A stretch of DNA of 41,179 nt. Origin: Pseudomonadota bacterium (GTDB taxonomy: Bacteria; Pseudomonadota; Gammaproteobacteria; Burkholderiales; Burkholderiaceae_C). How positions within the stretch are numbered: the first letter of the stretch is position 1; every line of letters starts with the position of its first letter. A program made the position numbers and the translations under genes. The notes beneath the pieces are model-generated. The model made no database searches. It worked only from the letters and a program-made list of their open reading frames with translations, and was not told where the DNA came from. The stretch lies in NCBI GenBank assembly GCA_021807445.1, contig JAKBCY010000004.1, positions 1-41,179 on the forward strand. The letters run 5' to 3'. This document shows positions 1-7,504 of the stretch, in pieces.

Positions 1-165
1 GGCTACTCAATCGAAATCACGGATTTCTCCGTACTTCTCTCATGAGCATTCAACTATCTCTTTTGCAAGACAGTCAAACGCCCACACTTATCGGCTGCTT
101 CTTGTTAAGGATCCTGCCTTCCACACCCCTTGGCGCTTCCGGCAGCTGCTGCTTTTGCAGCGAAG
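1..165 (-). ncRNA. Leader region of a minus-strand rRNA operon (16S gene just beyond the left edge)
   Basis: Reverse complement reads ...GGATCCTTAACAAGAAGCAGCCGATAAGTGTGGGCGTTTGAC..., resembling betaproteobacterial pre-16S leaders (boxA-like element followed by CCGATAAGTGTGGGCG). No ORF here. Confidence 0.7.
102..114 (-). promoter_or_regulatory. boxA-like antitermination element (GGATCCTTAACAA)
   Basis: Minus-strand GGATCCTTAACAA resembles the boxA consensus TGCTCTTTAACAA, in the expected place in an rrn leader. Confidence 0.6.
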
Positions 166-171
166 AAAGAG

Positions 172-200
172 ATTTTTGCACAAGCCTAAACAGGTGTCAA
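172..200 (-). promoter_or_regulatory. Candidate rrn P1-type promoter: -35 TTGACA (195-200), 17-bp spacer, -10-like AAAAAT (172-177), A/T-rich UP-like tract upstream (GAAATTTTTAATC)
   Basis: Perfect TTGACA with 17-bp spacing to a 4/6 -10 match; A/T-rich segment immediately upstream; directly precedes the rrn leader. Confidence 0.6.
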
Positions 201-258
201 GCATGAGATTAAAAATTTCGCTCAACAAGGTCAGAATCGTACGTTGAATCTCTTTTCG

Positions 259-296
259 GCTTCAGCCGCGCATTCGTTAGAAGATGCGGCTGAAGC
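259..296. other. Inverted repeat, 11-bp perfect stem (GCTTCAGCCGC / GCGGCTGAAGC)
   Basis: Direct reading: arms 259-269 and 286-296. No T-tract on either side. Confidence 0.8.
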
Positions 297-491
297 GAAG
301 ACAGAAATTATGCGCGATGGACAAAATCTTGTCAACGACTCCCCATCAAGTGCGCCGCCGATCGAACCGAGCATCGGCGCATTGCGGGAAGGGGCGCCAC
401 CGGGCAGGGGCGCGCATCGTCTCCGGCATAAAGCGTGGGCACCGCGGAAGGTCGGCTCGCGCGCCATGCCGCCCTAAATGGCCGGGGCAAC

Positions 492-800
492 CTATAAAAC
501 TACGGCGACCATGGGGTGCGCGGTCAGCTCCACGTACAACGCGTCAAGTTGCGCACGGCTTCTGGCCCGGATCGTGCAGGTACAGCTGAGATAGTTGCGC
601 CCACTCGAGGGGCGCAACTCCATGCTAGAAGGATCGAAATCGGGTGCATGCTTCAACACCACGGCGGCAATCGCGCTGGCGAAACCGTCGGCGTTGCGAC
701 CCATCACCTTGATGGGAAAGTCACAGGGGAAGTCGATCAAACGGTCGGCATCCTGCGCGGGCGCGGGTCGCGAAACGGGCTTGAGCTTGGGCTTGGACAT
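492..800 (-). CDS. DUF493/YbeD-like family protein
   Basis: Translation MSKPKLKPVSRP...LIDFPCDFPIKVMGRNADGFASAIAAVVLKHAPDF...YLSCTCTIRARSRAQLDALYVELTAHPMVAVVL has the DUF493 pattern; start moved to the internal ATG. Confidence 0.85.
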   Translation of the reverse strand: MSKPKLKPVSRPAPAQDADRLIDFPCDFPIKVMGRNADGFASAIAAVVLKHAPDFDPSSMELRPSSGRNYLSCTCTIRARSRAQLDALYVELTAHPMVAVVL

Positions 801-946
801 GTTGGAACTCGGCGAACCCGAACCATGGTCCGGAGCATGCGCATGAAAGGATGCGCCAATTGTCCGCCAGATGGCGACTTCGCGCACTGGGGCTCCGCAT
901 ACCCCGGAAACAGCTGCAAGGCTGGCTACCGACCAGCCGCGCCTGG

Positions 947-1810
947 CTAAGAGGAAGGCTGTTCGGCCGGCGTCTTGGCCAATTGGTAGGCTGCATACAG
1001 CGCGGCGTACACCGGCCCCGGCGAGCCAGCCCCCACCGGGCGGTCGTCAAGCAGCGTCACGGCCAGCACCTCTTTCGTCGCTGAGGTGAGGAGGATTTCA
1101 TCCGCGCATCGCAGCTCCCACTCTGCCACCGGACGGCGGCGCAGTGCTACGCCGACTGCAGCAGCGAGTTCATCCATCAGCGCCACGCGGATGCCCTCGA
1201 GCTTGAGGTTATCCATCGGGGGGCTAAGCAGCTGCCCGTGTCGCACAATCCAGACATTGGACGATGATGCCTCGGTGAGCCAACCGTCACGGATCAGGAT
1301 GGTTTCCTGTGCGCCAACCTCGGCCGATGCCTGCCGCGCCAGGACGCTGCCGAGCAGCGAGATACTCTTGACGTGAGCGCTCAACCAGCGCATGTCGGGC
1401 AATGTGACCGCGGATGCACCGCTTTGGCGCAGCCGCAGCGGTGCATGTGGAAAGGGAAAACTGTAGGCAAACACGGTGGGCATCGTGTTTTCGGGGAAAG
1501 CGTGGTCGCGCTTCGCCACGCCACGTGTGACCTGGATGTAAATACACTGATCATTTGGATCGTTGTCGGCTAGCAAGCGCCCGACCAACGCAGACCATTG
1601 GCTGCGATCCATGGGATCACCCATCCCGACAGCCCTCAAGGATCGCCCTAGACGGGCAAGGTGTTCATCCAGGCAAAACGGGCGGCGAGCATAGGCTGGG
1701 ATCACCTCGTATACCCCGTCGCCGAATATAAAGCCACGGTCTAACACCGATACCCGCGCTTCATCCAGCGGCACAAACGCGCCGCTGAGATAGCACCGTG
1801 ACGGGCGCAT
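947..1810 (-). CDS. D-amino acid aminotransferase (class IV PLP aminotransferase)
   Basis: YLSGAFVPLDEARVSVLDRGFIFGDGVYEVIPAY...HVKSISLLGSVLARQ...EASSSNVWIV is typical of fold-type IV D-alanine aminotransferases. Confidence 0.88.
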   Translation of the reverse strand: MRPSRCYLSGAFVPLDEARVSVLDRGFIFGDGVYEVIPAYARRPFCLDEHLARLGRSLRAVGMGDPMDRSQWSALVGRLLADNDPNDQCIYIQVTRGVAKRDHAFPENTMPTVFAYSFPFPHAPLRLRQSGASAVTLPDMRWLSAHVKSISLLGSVLARQASAEVGAQETILIRDGWLTEASSSNVWIVRHGQLLSPPMDNLKLEGIRVALMDELAAAVGVALRRRPVAEWELRCADEILLTSATKEVLAVTLLDDRPVGAGSPGPVYAALYAAYQLAKTPAEQPSS

Positions 1811-1842
1811 GGTTATAGCCACGAAAATGCCCTCAAGGTTTG

Positions 1843-2637
1843 TCAACGCACCAGACCGCGCCGCGCCGCCTCCAACGCTGCCTCGGCTCGCGAGGAAATA
1901 TCAAGCTTGCGGTAAATCTGCTTGACATAATCGGCGACCGTGTGCCGTGACAGTCCGAGCTGCTGCGCGATTTCCGGCAACGTGTAACCCTTTCCAACTC
2001 GCTGCAGAACCTCGGTTTCGCGCTCGGTAAGTATCACCACAGGCTCTTCCACCATGCCGGGGCGCGCCTGGCTCTGTGGGCTCAGATAGCGCGCCAGGTC
2101 TTGCGTATCTGCAGGTGGCGCGCATCCCACGTCCGTCACGCGGCGTCCCCATTTCACCTCGCCGGACGCCTGCGCCTGCCCACCGGGAGCGGTTGTCTGG
2201 CTGCGAATGGCCGCGAAGTGCTGCAGCATGCGACGGGCCACCGCAGAACTCAGCGGAGGCTCACCCTCCTGGATGCGCCGCAGTTGTGCCACCAGTTCGA
2301 TTTCGGGCCGATCTTTCAGCACGTAGCCAAACGCACCTTCCTGCAGCGCAGGGAACAAGTGGGCATCGTCGTCAAACATGGTGACGACGACCGCGCGCGC
2401 CTGCGGTTGCGCAAGATGCAGGGCCCGCAACACGTCAAGGCCGCTGCCATCCGGCAGGCCAAAGTCGATCAGCGCCAACTCGACAGTGTGCGTGCGTATC
2501 AGCTTCTCGGCCTGCGCGCGGGTGCTGGCCTCACACACCGGAAGTTCAGGGAGAACTTGGCTCAGCAGTCGAGCCATCGCCGTGCGGGACTCGGCACTGT
2601 GTTCAACAATGAGGGTGCAGCGATGGGCGTGTGTCAT
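1843..2637 (-). CDS. Response regulator with LuxR-type (NarL/FixJ) HTH output domain
   Basis: Receiver LALIDFGLPDGSGLDVL...VVVTMFDDD...GYVLKD, plus C-terminal LTERETEVLQRVGKGYTLPEIAQQLGLSRHTVADYVKQIYRKL. Confidence 0.9.
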   Translation of the reverse strand: MTHAHRCTLIVEHSAESRTAMARLLSQVLPELPVCEASTRAQAEKLIRTHTVELALIDFGLPDGSGLDVLRALHLAQPQARAVVVTMFDDDAHLFPALQEGAFGYVLKDRPEIELVAQLRRIQEGEPPLSSAVARRMLQHFAAIRSQTTAPGGQAQASGEVKWGRRVTDVGCAPPADTQDLARYLSPQSQARPGMVEEPVVILTERETEVLQRVGKGYTLPEIAQQLGLSRHTVADYVKQIYRKLDISSRAEAALEAARRGLVR

Positions 2638-2817
2638 GTGGGTTAAGTAGAGCCGAGGGCGCAAACCGCTTTCAGACGTACCACGTGCTGGATTTGTCAA
2701 CCCGCATTGTAGGGGTCAGGCGAGGGAACTGTCGTGCGCGTCGCCCTCGCGCTGCATGCCGCACAATGATGGATGTGGCGGCCAGCCCGGCGTCAGCCCT
2801 TTTCATGCGGACAGTCT

Positions 2818-3828
2818 TTGATTCTCAAACACGATTTCTCCCCTGCGGACAACGTCCGCCTCGCCCATCTCTGCGGTCCGTTGGACGAAAACCTGCGTCA
2901 GATCGAGATTGCTTTCGATATCGCCATTCGTCGCCGCGCGCAGAACTTCACGCTCGAAGGTACGCGCGCACGCTCCGCCCTTGCGTTGCTGCAGGCCCTG
3001 TGGCTGCGGGCTGACCAGACACTCAGCCTTGATGACATCCAACTCGAACTGACGCAGGCTGCCCAAGGCCAGGAGCCGAGTCTCCAACCAGCGACCAACG
3101 AACCCGTGTTGCACACGCGCCGGGCCGGGCTGCACGGCCGCACGGCCCACCAGGCTGAATACATCCGCAACATTCTCGCCCATGACTTGAGCCTGGGCCT
3201 AGGGCCCGCCGGGACGGGCAAGACCTTTCTCGCTGTGGCCTGCGCAGTCGATGCGCTCGAGCGCAATGCTGTCGAGCGGTTGGTGCTCACCCGCCCGGCC
3301 GTGGAAGCGGGCGAGCGCCTGGGCTTCCTGCCCGGGGACCTGGCGCAAAAGATCGACCCCTATCTGCGCCCGCTGTATGACGCGCTCTATGACCTGCTGG
3401 GTTTCGAAAGCACGCAAAAGCTGTTTGAACGCGGCACCATCGAGATCGCCCCGCTGGCTTTCATGCGCGGAAGAACGCTGAACAATGCATTCATCATCCT
3501 CGATGAGGCCCAGAACACGACGCCGGAGCAAATGAAGATGTTCTTGACACGCATTGGGTTCGGCTCACGCGCTGTGATCACCGGCGACTTGAGCCAGGTC
3601 GACCTGCCGCGCGGCGCGCAAAGCGGTCTTACACAGGCGGAACGCATCCTTCAAGGCGTGCGCGGCGTGGCCATCACGCGGTTTACCACGGTGGATGTGG
3701 TGCGCCACCCGCTGGTGGCGCGCATCGTTGAAGCCTACGAAAAGGCCGAGAGCAGGCCTGCGGCGAGGAGCGCAGCAACCTCATCTCCGAGGCGCAAGCC
3801 TGCGCAGCGCCGCAGCACGCCGGAGTAA
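2818..3828 (+). CDS. ybeZ: PhoH family ATPase (YbeZ)
   Basis: GPAGTGKTFLAVACAVDAL Walker A, FIILDEAQNTTPEQMKMFLTRIGFGSRAVITGDLSQVDLP; ORF open from 2773. The start is uncertain (ATG 2773 or TTG 2818, LILKHDFSP). Confidence 0.9.
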   Translation: MILKHDFSPADNVRLAHLCGPLDENLRQIEIAFDIAIRRRAQNFTLEGTRARSALALLQALWLRADQTLSLDDIQLELTQAAQGQEPSLQPATNEPVLHTRRAGLHGRTAHQAEYIRNILAHDLSLGLGPAGTGKTFLAVACAVDALERNAVERLVLTRPAVEAGERLGFLPGDLAQKIDPYLRPLYDALYDLLGFESTQKLFERGTIEIAPLAFMRGRTLNNAFIILDEAQNTTPEQMKMFLTRIGFGSRAVITGDLSQVDLPRGAQSGLTQAERILQGVRGVAITRFTTVDVVRHPLVARIVEAYEKAESRPAARSAATSSPRRKPAQRRSTPE

Positions 3829-3837
3829 ACGCTCATC

Positions 3838-4497
3838 ATGTGCGCCACCGCCGTTTCAATGCACCTCTCAGTGCAGTTCGCAAACCCTGTGCACCGCGCG
3901 TTGCTGCCACGCCCGACCCTGCTGCGCTGGGTACGCGCTGCGATGCGATGCGGGCCTGCCGATGCCGCGTTTCTCGAAAACGCTCTGCCGGTTCCCCCAT
4001 CGGCGCAAATCACGCTTCGATTCGTAGATGCAGAGGAAGGCCGTGATCTGAATCGCACCTATCGGGAGAAGGATTACGCAACTAACGTACTGACCTTCGA
4101 TTACCAGCACTGGCCCCCTGCAGCTGACGTGGTGCTGTGCGCCGACGTTGTGGCGCGCGAGGCGGCGGCGCAGGGCAAGACATTGCAGGAACACTACGCC
4201 CACTTGGTCGTGCATGGCGTGCTTCACGCCCTGGGGTGGGATCATGAGCGCCCATCGGACGCCAAACTCATGGAAGCGGCCGAGCGCGAGACGCTTGCCC
4301 GCCTCGGCTTCCGTGATCCATATGCCGCAGCCGTGGCCGTAGCCGCGTCGAGAGACCGCACCGGTACACCGAGGAAAAACGCCCGCTCCGGCCTTGCGTT
4401 GGGCTCAGCAAGCATCGCCCTGACGTGCGAGAAGCGTGGCGCACTGGAGGCGAAGAAAGCGAAGCGAAAGCCCAAAGCCCGGACCGCCGATGCGTAA
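3838..4497 (+). CDS. ybeY: Endoribonuclease YbeY, with a basic C-terminal extension
   Basis: LNRTYREKDYATNVLTFDY...HLVVHGVLHALGWDHE zinc motif; C-terminal KKAKRKPKARTADA tail. Confidence 0.9.
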   Translation: MCATAVSMHLSVQFANPVHRALLPRPTLLRWVRAAMRCGPADAAFLENALPVPPSAQITLRFVDAEEGRDLNRTYREKDYATNVLTFDYQHWPPAADVVLCADVVAREAAAQGKTLQEHYAHLVVHGVLHALGWDHERPSDAKLMEAAERETLARLGFRDPYAAAVAVAASRDRTGTPRKNARSGLALGSASIALTCEKRGALEAKKAKRKPKARTADA

Positions 4498-6052
4498 ATT
4501 GTCCCTGCGCCGCGTCGCCACCGGCCTGCTTACCCTGCTCCTTGGCGTCGCCTTGGCCCAAACCTTCGGTCGCCCCCAGTTCGGCTCCCTGTCTGTTGTG
4601 ATTATGGCCAGCTTCGCGGCACTGCTATGGCGCACGCCACTGCCTTCCGCACGCGCCCGTGCCAAGCGCGGTGCCCTGATGGGCCTGCTGTTCGGGCTGG
4701 GCTGGTTTGCCGGCGGACTGTGGTGGCTGTACATCAGCATGGCCGTGTACGGAGGCATGGCGGCGCCGCTGGCCGCATCGGCGGTGGTGCTGTTTTCGGC
4801 ATATCTTGCCCTCTACCCACTACTTGCCGGCGCACTGGCTGCTGCGCTTGCACCGCCCGCAACACCAAGCCCCTGGCATGCGGCGCGCGGAGTGGGCGCG
4901 GCGCTGGCGTTCGCCGGAGCGTGGACCTTGGCCGAGGTCCTACGAGGCACGGTGTTCACTGGATTTCCTTGGCTGGCGCTCGGCTACGCCCAAGTGGGCA
5001 ATCCGTTGGCCGGGTATGCGCCCATGCTCGGCATGTACGGCGTTGACTTCGCTGCTGCGCTAACCGCCGCACTTTTGGCAGCGCTGACCCAGGTGAGCCT
5101 GCGCGGAGCGGCGCTTGCAGTCGGCCTTCTGGTCGTTCTGGCCATGGCCGGGCAACAGTTCGCAAAGGTGCACTGGACCCGGCCCACGGGACCCCAGTTC
5201 ACCGTGGCGCTTTTGCAAGGGGACGTGCCACAAGGTGAGAAATTCCGCCCCGAGCGCCTGGCGCCGACCCTGCGCCTGTATGGGGACTGGCTCACCACCT
5301 TGCGCGCCGATCTCATCGTCACACCCGAGACCGGGGTTCCCGTCCTTCCCGAAGATTTGCCACCGCACTATCTTCACACGATTGCCGCAGCCCTTAAGGC
5401 GCATCACGCTCAAGCCTTGCTCGGCATTCCCCTGACGCGCGGCGCCAACCAATACACCAACAGCGTGCTCGGCATGGGTGCCGCTACCCCCTACCGCTAC
5501 GACAAGGCGCATCTCGTGCCCTTCGGCGAATTCATCCCCTATGGGTTTCACTGGTTCGTTCGCTTGATGCGCATACCCCTTGGCGATTTTGCGCACGGCA
5601 CGCTCCACCAGCCGTCCTTCGCTGTTGACGGCGCCAGGGTGGCGCCCACAATCTGCTACGAGGATCTGTTTGGTGAGCAGTTAGCGCAGCGTTTTCGCAA
5701 CCCGGCGCACGCGCCGAACGTCATCGCCAACCTGACGAATCTTGCGTGGTTCGGCGACACCATCGTGATCCCGCAGCACCTGGAAATCGCCCGCATGCGC
5801 TCGCTGGAGTTTCAGCTGCCGACCATTCGCGCGACCAACACGGGAGCGACGGCCATAATCGCCGCAAACGGCCGCGTGCAGGCGATGCTGCCACCGTTCA
5901 CGGTGGGCGTTCTCACAGGCCATGTACAGGCGTACGCGGGTCTTACGCCGTTCGCCTGGGCTGCATCGCGATTCGGCTACGCGCCCATCGTGCTCATATG
6001 CCTGCTGGCTCTTGGCGCCGCGATCGCATTGGCCCGGACTCGGGCGCCGTGA
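4490..6052 (+). CDS. lnt: Apolipoprotein N-acyltransferase
   Basis: Multi-TM N-terminus, then nitrilase-like domain: TPETGVPVLPEDLP, YDKAHLVPFGEFIP, APTICYEDLFGE, IRATNTGATAIIAANGRV. Confidence 0.93.
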   Translation: MRKLSLRRVATGLLTLLLGVALAQTFGRPQFGSLSVVIMASFAALLWRTPLPSARARAKRGALMGLLFGLGWFAGGLWWLYISMAVYGGMAAPLAASAVVLFSAYLALYPLLAGALAAALAPPATPSPWHAARGVGAALAFAGAWTLAEVLRGTVFTGFPWLALGYAQVGNPLAGYAPMLGMYGVDFAAALTAALLAALTQVSLRGAALAVGLLVVLAMAGQQFAKVHWTRPTGPQFTVALLQGDVPQGEKFRPERLAPTLRLYGDWLTTLRADLIVTPETGVPVLPEDLPPHYLHTIAAALKAHHAQALLGIPLTRGANQYTNSVLGMGAATPYRYDKAHLVPFGEFIPYGFHWFVRLMRIPLGDFAHGTLHQPSFAVDGARVAPTICYEDLFGEQLAQRFRNPAHAPNVIANLTNLAWFGDTIVIPQHLEIARMRSLEFQLPTIRATNTGATAIIAANGRVQAMLPPFTVGVLTGHVQAYAGLTPFAWAASRFGYAPIVLICLLALGAAIALARTRAP

Positions 6053-6142
6053 TTCGCGGCGCCGTGTGCGCAGCGAATCCGACTGATGCTCCTGAGCCGG
6101 AGACCGTGGTTTTCTACAATTTGTGTTTTCCAGGCGCCACCT

Positions 6143-7087
6143 ATGCCCACCTTCCAACACATCATCTTGACGCTGCAGACCTACTGGGCAAGCCAGGGCT
6201 GCGCATTGCTGCAACCATACGACATGGAGGTCGGCGCGGGAACCAGCCACACGGCGACGTTTCTGCGCGCCATCGGCCCTGAGCCCTGGAGTGCTGCCTA
6301 TGTGCAGCCCAGCCGCAGGCCAAAGGATGGTCGCTATGGAGACAACCCCAATCGCCTCCAGCACTATTACCAGTTCCAGGTTGTGCTCAAGCCGGCGCCA
6401 AGCAACATCCTCGACCTGTATCTCGGCAGCCTGCAGGCACTGGGGCTTGACTTGAAGGCCAACGATGTCCGCTTTGTCGAAGACGATTGGGAGAACCCCA
6501 CGCTCGGCGCCTGGGGGCTCGGCTGGGAGGTGTGGCTGAACGGGATGGAGGTCACACAATTCACCTACTTCCAGCAAGTTGGCGGCATTGACTGCAAACC
6601 GATCACAGGCGAAATTACGTACGGCCTGGAGCGCTTGGCCATGTACCTCCAGGGAGTGCAAAGCGTCTATGACCTGGTATGGACTGAGACCATGGTCGCA
6701 GGCAACAAGCAGGTGCTGCGCTATGGCGACGTGTTTCACCAAAACGAGGTGGAGCAAAGCACCTACAACTTCGAGCAAAGTGATGTGGCCTTCTTGCTTC
6801 AGGCCTTCACTGCGCATGAGCGGCAAGCCCAGCACCTGATGAGCCAGCAACTGGCGCTTCCCGCCTATGAGCAAGTGCTCAAGTGCGGCCACACCTTTAA
6901 TCTTCTTGACGCACGCGGATCCATTTCGGTGACTGAACGCGCGGCGTACATCGGACGCATCCGCCACCTCGCTCGCGGCGTGGCGCAGGAGTACCTGGAT
7001 AGCCGCGTTCGCCTGGGTTTTCCGCTGGCGCCGCGTAACTGGGCGGAGGAAAGCGCGATCGCCCTGGCCCAGAAGAAAGCCGCGTGA
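6143..7087 (+). CDS. glyQ: Glycyl-tRNA synthetase alpha subunit
   Basis: [82 protein letters not shown]. Confidence 0.97.
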   Translation: MPTFQHIILTLQTYWASQGCALLQPYDMEVGAGTSHTATFLRAIGPEPWSAAYVQPSRRPKDGRYGDNPNRLQHYYQFQVVLKPAPSNILDLYLGSLQALGLDLKANDVRFVEDDWENPTLGAWGLGWEVWLNGMEVTQFTYFQQVGGIDCKPITGEITYGLERLAMYLQGVQSVYDLVWTETMVAGNKQVLRYGDVFHQNEVEQSTYNFEQSDVAFLLQAFTAHERQAQHLMSQQLALPAYEQVLKCGHTFNLLDARGSISVTERAAYIGRIRHLARGVAQEYLDSRVRLGFPLAPRNWAEESAIALAQKKAA

Positions 7088-7504
7088 CCCGCCGGCCCTA
7101 TGCCCCGAGTGCCTACACTTTCGATGCACCATCTGCATGCCAGGCTTGAAACTGCAAAACGCCCAAGCGGAAAGTCTTGCCGCCGAGAACGGTCGAGCCA
7201 CGGGCTGCATGGGCCGGCATCGCGCTGCGCCCCCAAGTCACGACGACCATGGTTACGCAAGGCGGCCTGAATGCGCCGGGTGGCAGGCTCAAGCAAGACC
7301 TACTGCGACGCGATGCAACGGCCTGGCGCATGCGCGACGACGTGCTCGGTCGATGGCCGGCGCTTCGGCGGAATTCGGGAGCGCCTTTGTCCGGCGCCAC
7401 AGACCCATGCGCGCGCGGCGCCGCGCATTCGTGATCGACGTCCCTCTGGTGCGACAACGCTTTGAACGCTAACGCCCGCGGCTTGGGCTTTCCACATTTA
7501 CTCC

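Noticed and set aside
5681-7210. 509-aa minus-strand ORF
   Set aside because: Antisense to lnt and glyQ, both unambiguous; composition looks like a codon-bias artefact.
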